This document shows positions 43,021 through 52,700 of a stretch of DNA of 60,051 nucleotides, in pieces. Where the stretch lies: the NCBI GenBank assembly GCA_003224235.1, contig QHYU01000153.1, forward strand, positions 1-60,051. Direction: 5' to 3'. The notes beneath the pieces are model-generated. The model was not told the origin of the DNA and made no database searches. It was given only the letters and a program-made list of their open reading frames with translations. A program made the translations under genes and the position numbers. The first letter of the stretch is position 1. The number at the start of each line of letters is the position of its first letter. The stretch is from Acidobacteriota bacterium (lineage in GTDB: Bacteria > Acidobacteriota > Terriglobia > Acidiferrales > UBA7541).

Positions 43021-44037
43021 TTGCCTGAACTTCGCAAAGATCCCATCACCGGTCGATGGGTGATCATCTCGACCGACCGGGCCAAACGGCCCACCGACTT
43101 CGTTCGCGAAAGCGTGCAGATCAAGGGGAAGGGCTTTTGCCCGTTTTGCTACGGTAATGAGGCTAAGACGCCGCCCGAGATTTTGGCCTACGGCCGGAAC
43201 GGCGGCCCGCGGGATAGCTCCGGTTGGACTGTCCGCGTCGTCCCTAACAAGTTCCCGGCGCTGGGCATCGAAGGCGACCTCGACCGCGAGGGCGAGGGGT
43301 TGTTTGACCGCATGAACGGTGTCGGGGCGCACGAAGTGATCGTCGAAACGCCGGATCACCAGAGCACGCTGGCCACCATGTCCGAGAAAGCCCTCGAAGA
43401 AGTGCTGTGGGCCTATCGCGACCGCATCCTCGACCTGAAAAACGACAAGCGCTTCCGTTACATCCTGATTTTCAAGAACCACGGCGAGGCTGCCGGGGCA
43501 TCGCTCGAGCACACCCATTCGCAATTAATTGCCCTGCCGATTGTCCCCAAGCGCGTGCGCGAGGAAGTGGACAGCGGCAAGCACTATTACCAGGAGAAAG
43601 AGCGCTGCATCTTCTGCGACATAATCCGCCAGGAGGTGGAATCGGAGGTCCGCGTCATCACCGAGAACACCCAGTTCATTGCCCTGGCTCCCTACGCCCC
43701 TCGGTTCCCGTTTGAGATCTGGCTTTTGCCCAAGCAGCATGGCTCAGCGTTTGAAAACAACCCGAGCCCCGTATTTACCAGCCTTGCCCGCGTGCTGAAG
43801 GATTGTCTGATGCGCCTGGATGCCGTGCTCGATCACCCCGCCTACAATTACATGTTGCACACCTCACCGATCGGCGAGGAGAGCAACGAGCACTTCCACT
43901 GGCACATCGAGATTATGCCAAAGCTTACCAAGGTTGCCGGCTTCGAGTGGGGCACCGGATTCTATATTTGTCCCACGCCACCCGAAGAGTCGGCGCGCTT
44001 CCTCCGCGAGGCCCAGGTCGGCGTTGAGAAGACCTGA
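43021..44037 (+). CDS. galT: Galactose-1-phosphate uridylyltransferase (GalT family)
   Basis: The 338-residue protein starts at TTG 43021 with GGAGGAA upstream. It opens with LRKDPITGRWVIISTDRAKR and carries cysteines in FCPFCYGNE (zinc site). Two HIT-like halves follow, with HEVIVETPDH, SLEHTHSQLIALPIVP, CIFCDIIRQE and finally EHFHWHIEIMPK near the C-terminus. GalT moves UMP between UDP-glucose and galactose-1-phosphate in the Leloir pathway; ADP-glucose or other sugar phosphorylases share this fold, so substrate is not certain. No galK or galE lies beside it. Confidence 0.87.
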   Translation: MPELRKDPITGRWVIISTDRAKRPTDFVRESVQIKGKGFCPFCYGNEAKTPPEILAYGRNGGPRDSSGWTVRVVPNKFPALGIEGDLDREGEGLFDRMNGVGAHEVIVETPDHQSTLATMSEKALEEVLWAYRDRILDLKNDKRFRYILIFKNHGEAAGASLEHTHSQLIALPIVPKRVREEVDSGKHYYQEKERCIFCDIIRQEVESEVRVITENTQFIALAPYAPRFPFEIWLLPKQHGSAFENNPSPVFTSLARVLKDCLMRLDAVLDHPAYNYMLHTSPIGEESNEHFHWHIEIMPKLTKVAGFEWGTGFYICPTPPEESARFLREAQVGVEKT

Positions 44038-44546
44038 CGGAGCTGCCAGCGCCGCTCACAAACTTTCCTGCGCCAAGCCTCGTTCTGACCGCGGAAATCC
44101 GTCTTTCTGGGCGGAGCCCTGTGCTGCAAGGTACCGGGCTCCGAGATCGTCGGTTTAAGCTCCGCGAAAAATCTCAGCTTCTACATTAGTGCGGTCCCCG
44201 CCAGAAAACGCGTGCAATTCTTCGCGAAGTTTCGCCTCTTGCGGCCCCACGCCTCAGGTCACGAACCCCGGTTTCTGCCGGGGCTAAGGTTGCAGGGCGC
44301 CGGCTTGGGTGTCCCAAACCAAGCGAACGATTAAGAGGCATCCATCGGCCTTGGATACTCTCGGTCAGGGGTGGTAACTTGCACGCATCGGCGAAAGTAG
44401 GATAGGCATTCCTGCCTGTCCACAAGAGTCCTTGTAGAATGCCGATGGACCGGCAAGAATGCTGGTCCCACCGAAGGAGGACGGGCATTCTTGCCTGTCC
44501 CTGTCTATCTGTTCGTAAGACGCCGCGGCGGCGGGGGAGGTCGAAA
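44038..44546. other. Intergenic region between galT and sppA
   Basis: About 500 bases with no gene seen. It contains the repeat unit at 44404-44500 described separately. The last 25 bases carry the GGGGGAGG ribosome-binding site of sppA. Confidence 0.5.
44404..44500. repeat. Short direct and inverted repeats built on GGCATTCTTGCCTGTCC
   Basis: AGGCATTCCTGCCTGTCC (44404-44421) recurs as GGGCATTCTTGCCTGTCC (44483-44500). Between them GGCAAGAATGC (44452-44462) is the inverse of GCATTCTTGCC (44485-44495). The unit could fold into a hairpin and looks like a small dispersed palindromic repeat. Confidence 0.65.
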
Positions 44547-46223
44547 ATGACGCGGGGCAAAAAGCGGTTCTTGGTTGGTTTGGTGGTCTTGATAATCGGG
44601 GCGGTTGCGGCAATTAAGATATATCGGCGCCTGCCCTCGAGAGCGGTGCTGGTGCTCGACGCGGGGGGCCCGATTGATGAGCAGCGGCCCGTGGGCGGCC
44701 AGCCGGTGGCTGCCCGCAGCGCCACCCTGCTGCACGATCTGACCGATGCGATTGACACTGCTCGGGACGACTCGCGCATCACCGGCCTGGTCGTAAAGAT
44801 TGCGCCGCTTGGAGCCGGTTGGGGCAAAGTGCAAGAGCTCCGCGCGCACCTGCTCGAGTTCCGCAAAAGCAAGAAGCCTAACATCTGCTACCTCGGCGAA
44901 GACTACAGCGGCAACCGGGAGTATTACCTGGCCACCGCCTGCGATCAGGTGTGGCTGGTGCCGACGGCCGCGCTCGGAGTTACCGGCCTGCTGTCACAAT
45001 CCCTGTTTGTTCGCGGCACGCTCGACAGGTTGAAAATCTATCCCGATTTGTATCACATCGCCGAATACAAGACCGCAGCGAATCTGTTCACCGAGAAGCG
45101 GTATACCGCTGCGCATCGGGAGATGGCCGAGTCGCTGCTGCGCAGCGCGCTTGAGCAGTACGTCAGCGGTGTCGCGCAGGCGCGCCATTTGGACCGCGCC
45201 CAACTGGATTCCCTGCTCCAGCGGGGACCCTACCTCGCCGCTGAAGCGCTTTCCCACCACTTCGTGGACCGCCTGGCCTACTGGGACGAGATACACAAGG
45301 TCTTCGAGGAAAAAAACGGGGAATGGAGGCCGGTCTCGCTGAGCCGCTATCTGAAAGAGGTAAAAAACGATGGCGCGGCGAAGCTGGCGGTCGTGCACGC
45401 CACCGGCACCATAGAGACAGGCAACTCGGGCTGGAGCTTGTTCGACGGCTTCGTGATGGGATCGGACACCGTTGCCGCCGATCTGCGCCGGGCACGCGAA
45501 GACGACGATGTCAAAGCCATCATCCTCCGTGTGGATTCGCCGGGCGGCTCAGCGGTGGCGAGCGAGATTATTCGCCGCGAGGTGGATCTGGCAAGAGCGA
45601 AAAAGCCTGTAGTGATCTCCATGTCCGACGTCGCCGGCTCAGGCGGCTACTGGATTTCGATGTCAGGCAGCAAAATTCTCGCCGAGCCTACGACGCTGAC
45701 CGGCTCGATCGGAGTCGTCTTCGGCAAATTCAACCTTGCGGGCCTCTACGATTTGCTGGGGCTTTCGACTGACCACCTGACCACCAGCGAGAACGCTACC
45801 CTGTTCTGGAACCAGCAGAATTTTTCCGCGGCGCAGCGCGAGCAGGTGCTACGGTTCATGCAGGATATCTACGCAAACTTTACCAAGGGCGTCGCCGAGG
45901 GCCGGAAAATGAGCGTTGAAGCCGTGGACAAAATCGGCAAAGGGCGAGTCTGGACCGGCGCGCAGGCCAGGGAATTGGGGCTGGTGGACGAGGTGGGGGA
46001 CTTCAGCCGCGCCCTAGCCGCCGCCAAAGAGCTGGCCAAAATCGACGCCAAGACCAAGGTCCGGCTCGAGCGCTTCCCCAAGGAAGCTCCGTGGTGGAAG
46101 CGATGGCTCAGCCAGGAGGAGTCACAGGCGAACGCCCTCCAGGGCATCACGAGCGAGCTGCGACGCTTGGCCCGCGCGCCCCAATCCTTCCAGGTGCGCA
46201 TGCCGGACTTGGCCATTCGTTAG
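44547..46223 (+). CDS. sppA: Signal peptide peptidase SppA (67K-type)
   Basis: The 558-residue protein has one N-terminal membrane helix (FLVGLVVLIIGAVAAI) and two S49 protease halves. The catalytic Lys is in IAEYKTAANLFTEKRY in the first half and the catalytic Ser in SDVAGSGGYWISMSG in the second, as in E. coli SppA. It degrades signal peptides left in the inner membrane. The ATG at 44547 puts the helix at the N-terminus and follows a GGGGGAGG; the frame is open back to 44439 through repeat sequence. Degenerate copies of its segment 45667-45765 occur at 46257 and 48419. Confidence 0.93.
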   Translation: MTRGKKRFLVGLVVLIIGAVAAIKIYRRLPSRAVLVLDAGGPIDEQRPVGGQPVAARSATLLHDLTDAIDTARDDSRITGLVVKIAPLGAGWGKVQELRAHLLEFRKSKKPNICYLGEDYSGNREYYLATACDQVWLVPTAALGVTGLLSQSLFVRGTLDRLKIYPDLYHIAEYKTAANLFTEKRYTAAHREMAESLLRSALEQYVSGVAQARHLDRAQLDSLLQRGPYLAAEALSHHFVDRLAYWDEIHKVFEEKNGEWRPVSLSRYLKEVKNDGAAKLAVVHATGTIETGNSGWSLFDGFVMGSDTVAADLRRAREDDDVKAIILRVDSPGGSAVASEIIRREVDLARAKKPVVISMSDVAGSGGYWISMSGSKILAEPTTLTGSIGVVFGKFNLAGLYDLLGLSTDHLTTSENATLFWNQQNFSAAQREQVLRFMQDIYANFTKGVAEGRKMSVEAVDKIGKGRVWTGAQARELGLVDEVGDFSRALAAAKELAKIDAKTKVRLERFPKEAPWWKRWLSQEESQANALQGITSELRRLARAPQSFQVRMPDLAIR

Positions 46224-46256
46224 AACCCAACGACTCGGCGGCGATTTCGCCGTCCG

Positions 46257-46373
46257 GGAGGCAAATCTTCGCCGAGCCGACGACGCTGGCAGTCGGAATC
46301 GTCTTCGGCAACTTCAACCTTGCGGGCTTCTACAATTTGCTGCAGCTCCTGCCCGGCGCACTGGCAAATGAGT
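46257..46373 (+). pseudogene. Degenerate copy of an internal sppA segment (copy A)
   Basis: The sequence still reads RQIFAEPTTLAVGIVFGNFN and LAGFYNLLQL, matching SKILAEPTTLTGSIGVVFGKFN and LAGLYDLLGL of the intact sppA upstream (parent segment near 45667-45765). It has no start, and nothing of the protein before or after it remains. It lies 33 bases after the sppA stop and about 100 bases before tRNA-His. Confidence 0.7.
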
Positions 46374-46472
46374 TGGGTTACATCTCGGATGGCGCGATAA
46401 CACCCCCTTCGGTTGCATTCTAGATGGCTCGATACGCAAACTTGCGGTAAAATGTTTCGAGACAAGGACTAA

Positions 46473-46548
46473 GGTGAGCGTAGCTCAGTGGTAGAGCATC
46501 GGGCTGTGGACCCGAGGGTCGTGGGTTCAAATCCCATCGCTCACCCCA
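46473..46548 (+). tRNA. tRNA-His (GTG anticodon)
   Basis: A full cloverleaf is visible: acceptor GTGAGCG with CGCTCAC, D-arm GCTC/GAGC, anticodon arm TCGGG-CTGTGGA-CCCGA with anticodon GTG, T-arm GTGGG-TTCAAAT-CCCAT, and an encoded CCA. The extra 5' G at 46473 opposite C at 46545 is the His identity element. A TAAAAT at 46448-46453 may be its -10 box. Confidence 0.96.
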
Positions 46549-46665
46549 GCCATCCTCTTGGATCTGCTCCCCCCCCAACGCTGAATTTTGCACCGTTCGC
46601 AACATACATCTATCGCGCATATTGCCGCAGGGTTGCAAGATGCGAACGAGAACTGGCTCATCGCA

Positions 46666-46694
46666 TTGACTCGCGTTCCGGCGCGGCCTATGAT
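46666..46694 (+). promoter_or_regulatory. Promoter of the radical SAM gene
   Basis: TTGACT (46666-46671), 17 bases, TATGAT (46689-46694). It predicts a transcript start near 46701 and a leader of about 75 bases before the ATG at 46775. Confidence 0.6.
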
Positions 46695-46774
46695 CTTGTC
46701 AAGCAGGTGCCTGGGTCTCTCCATCATTTATCTGGTGCTCGACCGCTGGCTCGGCCTCGAAGGGAAAGCGTCTG

Positions 46775-48307
46775 ATGCGCGTACATCTCGTCAATCCCAA
46801 TCACTTATCTTTTGGTGTTGGAGTCATAACGCCCCGATGGCTTTACGTGCTTGCGGCGGCTACTCCGCGGTCCTTGGGAGATCCCGTGCTCGTCGACGAG
46901 ACTCTTGCAGCAATGGACAGCACGCAGGTCCAACCGGGCGACGTGGTCGGCATCGGCATACATAGCGGCAATGCCCTGCGTGGCTACGAAATAGGGCGCA
47001 TGGCCCGAGAGCGCGGAGCGCATGTAATCTTCGGCGGCATTCACACCAGCCTCTACCCGCAAGAAGCGTTTCAGCTCGGAGGCGCTCACGCCGTGGTAAA
47101 GGGGGATGGAGACGTCGTTTGGGCAAGGGTTCTAGGCGATTGCGCGAATGGACTCCTGCAACAAGTCTACGAAGGAGGGCGCATCGAGGCCGACCAGTTC
47201 CTCGCGGCACGTTGGGAGTTGATGCCGCGCGACAGCTACATGTGGGCTTCGGTTCAGACCGTGCGTGGATGTCCCAAGCACTGCTCCTTTTGTTCCGTGT
47301 GGCGCACAGACGGCCAGCGGCCTCGCCAGCGGCCTTCCGATGGCGTCATCCACGAAATTATCGAATTGCGTCGAATGGGATTTCGATTCATCGCGCTGGC
47401 CGATGACAACTTCTATCCGGTCACGCTTCAAGATCTGGAGCTGGCCCGGCGTCAAAATGCCCACGACAGACTTGCTCAACTGCAGGCCATAAGGGACGAG
47501 CGATTTGAACTGTTGGCTCGCCTGGCCGAGCTGCCAAAGGACATGGTGTTCTTCACGCAAATCACGATGGAAGCGGCTGAAGACCCCGAATTCCTGGACG
47601 CCATGCGCAAGGCCAGGATTAAAGGAGCCCTGGTCGGAGTCGAATCGGTCACGCCGGAAGGACTGAAGGCCGTCTTTAAGGAGTTCAATTCCGCAGGCCG
47701 CGATCTCGTGCAGCGCCTCCGCACTTTCCGGCAGCATGGGGTGTATGTACTGGGCTCATTCATCTTCGGACTTCCGACCGACCGACCGGATACCTTCCAG
47801 GCTACCGCCGAGCTGGCAGCGGAGGCTGATTTAGCTTTTGCGCAGTTCGTCTTGTTGACGCCTTTTCCCGGCACGGTGGACTTCCAGCGATGGGAAAAAT
47901 CGATGGAAGGCGATCCCACACGAATCGGAGGATTTCCCCTGACCCGGTACTGGCTCATCCCCCAGGCTCTCAGACCTAAAGTTTACATGTCCCATCCGGT
48001 CATGTCCGCCGAGGAGATTCGCGCGGGAAGCCAGGGTGTTTGGGACCGTTTCTATTCGTTGCGATCGATCTGGAAGCGGTCAAGAGTTGTGAAGTCTCTC
48101 CGCAGCCGCCTGGCGTTCGTATTTATCTCGAAGCTCTACCGTCAGATGTACGCCAACACAGGAATTGCCACCGACAGCGCGCGTGCCAATCGAGCCAACC
48201 GCTGGGCGCGGTGGCTGGCGAAACCTTGCCTACGACTCTTCCAGGCGCCGCCCATGCCTGAGTTGATCGCACACCTTAGGGGGACGCCATTCTGTACTCA
48301 GAAATGA
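46775..48307 (+). CDS. B12-binding-domain radical SAM protein
   Basis: The 510-residue protein has an N-terminal cobalamin-binding-like domain (VHLVNPNHLSFGVGV, GDVVGIGIHSGNALRGYEI, HVIFGGIHTSLYPQEA) and a radical SAM core with Cys166, Cys170 and Cys173 in TVRGCPKHCSFCSVW. Later segments (FRFIALADDNFYP, GVESVTPEGLKAVFKEFN, VLGSFIFGLPTDRPDTF) are typical of the B12-radical SAM group that includes hopanoid and methylating enzymes. No DxHxxG-type B12 motif was clear, so the N-terminal domain may not bind cobalamin. The substrate is unknown. It stands alone between two tRNA genes. Confidence 0.87.
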   Translation: MRVHLVNPNHLSFGVGVITPRWLYVLAAATPRSLGDPVLVDETLAAMDSTQVQPGDVVGIGIHSGNALRGYEIGRMARERGAHVIFGGIHTSLYPQEAFQLGGAHAVVKGDGDVVWARVLGDCANGLLQQVYEGGRIEADQFLAARWELMPRDSYMWASVQTVRGCPKHCSFCSVWRTDGQRPRQRPSDGVIHEIIELRRMGFRFIALADDNFYPVTLQDLELARRQNAHDRLAQLQAIRDERFELLARLAELPKDMVFFTQITMEAAEDPEFLDAMRKARIKGALVGVESVTPEGLKAVFKEFNSAGRDLVQRLRTFRQHGVYVLGSFIFGLPTDRPDTFQATAELAAEADLAFAQFVLLTPFPGTVDFQRWEKSMEGDPTRIGGFPLTRYWLIPQALRPKVYMSHPVMSAEEIRAGSQGVWDRFYSLRSIWKRSRVVKSLRSRLAFVFISKLYRQMYANTGIATDSARANRANRWARWLAKPCLRLFQAPPMPELIAHLRGTPFCTQK

Positions 48308-48418
48308 AAATGAAATCTAGAATCCACTTCCAACGTCTGCGCTGAAACCTGCGGAATCTGCCCTAATCTCAGCTCGCGGGATCATCGGCCTGTGGTTCTT
48401 GCTCCTAAGCCAGTCACG

Positions 48419-48504
48419 GGACCGGCGCAGTCGGAGTCGTCTTCGGCAACTCCAACCTTGCGGGCTTCTGCAATTGGCTGCTGCTTCTGCCCGGCGCACT
48501 GCCA
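48419..48504 (+). pseudogene. Degenerate copy of an internal sppA segment (copy B)
   Basis: This is a second sppA-derived fragment. Over 78 bases (48427-48504) it differs from copy A (46289-46366) at seven positions. Copies A and B share an end (CTGCCCGGCGCACTG) that intact sppA lacks, so one derives from the other. It ends 23 bases before the tRNA-Cys promoter. Confidence 0.7.
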
Positions 48505-48526
48505 CGCGGCGATTCGGGCCGGCACC

Positions 48527-48555
48527 CTGACAAGGCCCGCCGATTTCGCTATACT
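48527..48555 (+). promoter_or_regulatory. tRNA-Cys promoter
   Basis: CTGACA (48527-48532), 17 bases, TATACT (48550-48555), placed so that transcription would start about 5 bases before the mature tRNA. Confidence 0.65.
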
Positions 48556-48566
48556 GGCTGCATCGG

Positions 48567-48643
48567 GGCGCGGTACCCAAGAGGCCTAAGGGAGAGGTCT
48601 GCAAAACCTCCATTCGTGGGTTCAAATCCCACCCGCGCCTCCA
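48567..48643 (+). tRNA. tRNA-Cys (GCA anticodon)
   Basis: Acceptor GGCGCGG pairs with CCGCGCC, D-stem CCC/GGG, anticodon arm GAGGT-CTGCAAA-ACCTC with anticodon GCA, T-arm GTGGG-TTCAAAT-CCCAC, discriminator T and encoded CCA. Lengths are those of an ordinary tRNA, not of tRNA-Sec. A fragment of its 3' half recurs at 52923-52964. Confidence 0.95.
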
Positions 48644-48877
48644 GAGTTTTCTTCTTGGCTCATCGGATTACCGGTATTTGGCTGGAGATGAGGGGGACCC
48701 GGGAGTTCCCCGAGGTTGCGCCGATTCTAGGCAAGGGGGCCTCGTGCCTGCAAACTTGCCTGCAAAAATCGTCTACAACGGCCTATGAGAAGTCCCGGGA
48801 CTGAGAATCGCGCGGGAAATTCAACAATTTAGCGCTTGAGCAGAAAGCTCCGAAACCAAAGACGCGCCACCCCAAGT

Positions 48878-49207
48878 TCAGAAGTCTTGTTGTGGCTTGT
48901 GGGTATAGGGGCTTCGCGGGGGCTTGTGCGTGTGGGCGCTGCGGTAGTCGTCCAGTTCTGCCTCGGTGATGCAGAAGTGGGTTTCCGGGGGATGATTGGC
49001 GTAAGTGGCGAGCTCGCGATGGAGCTTGAGGGAACAGATCTGCGGCGCATCCTGATACCGCACACGATGGGACACAAAGGCTTCGTTTGCAATGGTCAGC
49101 GTGAATTCGCGCGGCTCACTCGCTGATTCCCGTACGGTGAAGGTGTACTCGCGGGCCAAGGCTTTGGACTGAAAGCCGACAAACTCCACGATGATGTGCT
49201 CGCTCAT
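48878..49207 (-). CDS. Small conserved-looking hypothetical protein
   Basis: The 109-residue protein starts at ATG 49207. The body (IIVEFVGFQSKALAREYTFTVRE split over two strands, and FTLTIANEAFVSHRVRYQDA) reads like a small beta-rich domain; the tail is His/Pro/Lys-rich (THKPPRSPYTHKPQQDF) with a near-repeat of THKP. No function is recognised and no partner gene is adjacent. Codon use looks protein-like, which is the main support. It lies between tRNA-Cys and the tRNA-Cys fragment, so it may belong to an old inserted segment. Confidence 0.65.
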   Translation of the reverse strand: MSEHIIVEFVGFQSKALAREYTFTVRESASEPREFTLTIANEAFVSHRVRYQDAPQICSLKLHRELATYANHPPETHFCITEAELDDYRSAHTHKPPRSPYTHKPQQDF

Positions 49208-49756
49208 CTGGCACCTGCCGCGGTCGCGTCAAATGCAGGCGTAGCGGTTGCTTTCTTGGACCGCAAACGCTTCGGAGGTGTTCCTTCTGCTGGTTCGACT
49301 ATCATCAGGCTGGCCTCCAGCCGTAAACCAAGCAGGGGCTGCAAGTGTGGACTCGCAGCCCCTCTAAACGAATCTAAAGGTTTTACAAGAGCAACAAACG
49401 CACCCCACTATACCACAGTTCAGCCTCCGCTCCGAACAAATCTTCGACAAATTTTGAGCGGCGAATGAGTCGTGCAAGCCCTAGATTCTACTCCGTATCG
49501 CAGCAGGAGAGTCTCATTCGGTCCGATTGCGGGAGTTGCAAAATCGCCCCCGAGCGCGAGGCATATTCTTCAAGGTGTTCTTGCTTTTCCAGGATTGAAC
49601 AGAGGCGCGAGTACGGGGCTGGTGCCTCTTTTAAGTTTTACAGTTTCCGATGGCTTGAGCTCACGCCTCATTCTGTAGCGATCTGCTTGACAGAGTGGCA
49701 AGTACCAAGAAAAATCTCGTCGCCTGATCCGGCAAGGCGCGCGAAGGAGGCTGCCA
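49208..49756. other. Intergenic region upstream of the glycoside hydrolase gene
   Basis: About 550 bases with no convincing gene. A perfect 8-bp hairpin (GGGGCTGC at 49335-49342, GCAGCCCC at 49355-49362) stands near the middle without a T-run. TTGACA at 49689-49694 followed after 17 bases by AAAAAT is a possible promoter for the hydrolase gene. Confidence 0.45.
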
Positions 49757-52700
49757 ATGTCGAAGGTTAAGCTTTGCGTTGGTTTTTTATTTTTCTCGTC
49801 GTTCATGTCTTCTATGCACGCGCAGACCCCTCCTCCGGTCGTGGTTTTCTGGGAGGAGGGCTTTCCTGCTGCCGATACGGTTGCGCCCAGTCGTGCAGAA
49901 CTAGTCTCCGTCCTGCCGAATGCGCGCTACGCTTCAGCCCGAGAACTCGGCGAAGCCCTGGGCCGCGAGGAAAGCCGTCTGCTGGTGCTCCCCTTCGGAT
50001 CGGCGTTTCCCGAAGAAAGCTGGGAAGCGATCGAAGCCTTCCTGGAACGCGGCGGGAACCTCTTAGTACTCAGCGGCCAGCCATTCACGCGCCCCGCCTA
50101 TCGCGAAGATAATATCTGGAGACTCCGACCGCCAAGCTTGGCGTTCGCCAAGAGACTTTTCATCAACGAGTATCATCTCACCCCTGGCTCGCAAGGTTTG
50201 CAGTTCCAAGCGAACGAGAACTTTGCCTTCCTAAATCTGCCGGTATTCGAATGGAAACGCGCGTTTAGCCTGATCATTCGTCTCAGTGACGAGGATCTGT
50301 ATCCGCGGGGCGGTTCCGCCGGCAGCATCGATGCCCGGCTCGACGCCCTAGCTTGGGGAACGACACACGACCGCCGCGTAAGCTCCCCCATAGTTCAGAT
50401 CGATCATCTCAAGAACCATTTCGTGGGGGGGCGGTGGATTTTTCTGGCTTGCGAGCTTCCGCGAGGTTTCTTTGCCAGTCAAAATGGCCAACAGTTGATC
50501 CCCGCTCTCGCGCATCAAGCGCTCGAAGGAGCGGAGGCATTCGTCGTACGTCCCTCCTGGCCGCTGTTCCTTCCCGGTGAGCCACTGACTTTCGAGGTGC
50601 GTTGGCGGCGCTTTGGAGTCAGCCCGACGCCGGCCAGCCTGGCGCTCGACGTCGCGCCGGAGGTTGGACCTGCCAGACAGTGGCGGTTCGAGCTGGCGCC
50701 CGGCGCCTTTCCCTACCGAACAGAGTTCACCCTCTCTCTCCCTAGTGGCAAAGGTCTGCATGTCATGACTGCGCGGCTATCTGCTGGGGGCGCCTTGCGG
50801 GGTGTTTATCGCACCGGCTTCTGGCTGCGTGAGGAAGCCTCGCTTCGTTCCGGGCCGCGCGTGACCGTGAACAAAGACTTGTTCGAATTTGACGGACAGC
50901 CCCAATTGGTGCTGGGGACCACTTACATGGCGAGTGACGTCCAGCGGGAATTCTTCATGAGCCCGAACCCGTACGTCTGGGATCAAGACATGGCCGAGCT
51001 GCGGCGCGCTGGGTTCAACATGCTGCGCACGGGCTGGTGGACGGCCTGGGATCAGGTGATGAAGGAGAGCGGCGTAGTCCACGAGGAAATGCTGCGCGCC
51101 TTGGAAGCTTTTCTCATGACCGCGCAAAAGCACCGGTTTCCCGTGCAGTTTACATTCTTTTCGTTCATCCCCGAGATTCTGGGCGGCTCGAACCCATATC
51201 TCGATCCGGAAGCGGTGCGTCGCCAGAAAGATCTGATCATCCCGGTCGTCGAGCGCTTCAAGGACGTGCCGTTTCTCATGTGGGATCTGATCAACGAGCC
51301 GAGTTTCTCTAACCCGAACAAATTGTGGTCCACGCGGCCCAACCGGGATAAGTACGAGCTGCGCGCATGGAACACCTGGCTGAAGGAGCGGTTCCGGGAT
51401 CGGACGAGCTTGGCCGAAGCTTGGAGGAGCGTTCCCCTGCCGGATGCGGAACCCGTGCCCCTGCCCGATGAGGAAGAGTTTTCGACCCGGGCAATGTATC
51501 GAACCTCTCGCGGGGGCAACGCGCTCAAGGTCCATGAGTATTATCGGTTCTCCCAGGAGAAGTTCCTCCGGTGGGTTGACGAGCTGCGCGGCGCCATTCG
51601 CGGGACCGGAAGCCGTCAGCTCATCACTGTCGGGCAGGACGAGGGCGGCGGACGAGACCGGCTTTCACCAGCCTTTTTCGGTGACGCAGTAGACTTCACC
51701 ACTACGCACAGCTGGTGGCAGCTAGATGCACTGCTATGGGACTCGTTGGTGGCCAAGCAATCCGGCAAGCCCATGCTGGTGCAGGAAACCGGGATCCAGC
51801 ACGAACTACAGATCGACGAAAGCGGGCGACGCACCCCCGAGGAGGAAGCCATCCTATTGGAACGCAAGGTGGCCATGGCGCTGGCCACCAGCGCCGGCGC
51901 GATTCAGTGGCTCTGGCACACCAACGCTTATATGCGCGACGACGGAGAGGCCAGTATCGGCGCCATTCGCGCCGACCGGTCGGAAAAGCCCGAAGTCGAC
52001 GTGTTGCTGCGGTTCGCCCCATTCATAGCGGCTTCCAAGAGCCTCCTTCGCACACCGCAGACGCCCGAAGTCGCCATTGTGACCTCGCAGGCATTCCAGT
52101 ATTCGGCGCTGAACTGGTTGGCCCTGGAGGCCCAAATGAAAGCTGTGCGAGCCCTGCATTACTATTGTCGCGTGCCTGGCTACGTGGTTGCGGAGAACCA
52201 GTTGGCGCGATTGGGAAACCCGCGCTTGGTCATCCTTCCATCCGCTCATGCTCTCAGCGAGGAAGCTTGGCAGGCGCTTCTGAAGTATGTGGCGGACGGC
52301 GGGAATCTCTTCATCACCGGTTCCTTCGAGCGGGACCCACACTGGCAGGCCACCCGCCGGCTGTCGGCGTTTGGACTCGACGCAACTCGCGAACCGGTGA
52401 TCTACCGCCACGCGGAAATTCCTCTCGAGTCGAAAACCATCTCCCTATCCTTTGACGGCCAGAAGCAGTCGTTCCTCGAGGCCCTGCGCGTTTCCGACGG
52501 CCAGGCCCTGCACACGCTGCCCTGGGGAAAGGGTCGGGTCTTTCTTGTCAGCTATCCGGTCGAGCTGGCCGAAGGGCTCGAGCCTGTGGCCGAGCTCTAT
52601 GCATGGGCCTTGCGCCAAGTGCGGGTGGAACCGCCCTTTGAAGGAAAGCTTCCCTCGCCGGGGATGCTGATCTGGCCCGTGCTCTTTGCGGATAGCGTGC

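Noticed and set aside
46091-46423. A 110-residue frame overlapping the end of sppA
   Set aside because: Only the segment derived from sppA looks protein-like; the start lies inside sppA in another frame, so it is treated as a remnant.
48567-48643. Whether this tRNA could be tRNA-Sec serving the TGA in the DedA-rhodanese gene
   Set aside because: The anticodon is GCA and the arms have ordinary lengths; it is tRNA-Cys. No Sec machinery gene is in the window.
48644-48877. An integrase remnant next to tRNA-Cys
   Set aside because: I searched both strands for recombinase-like sequence and saw none.
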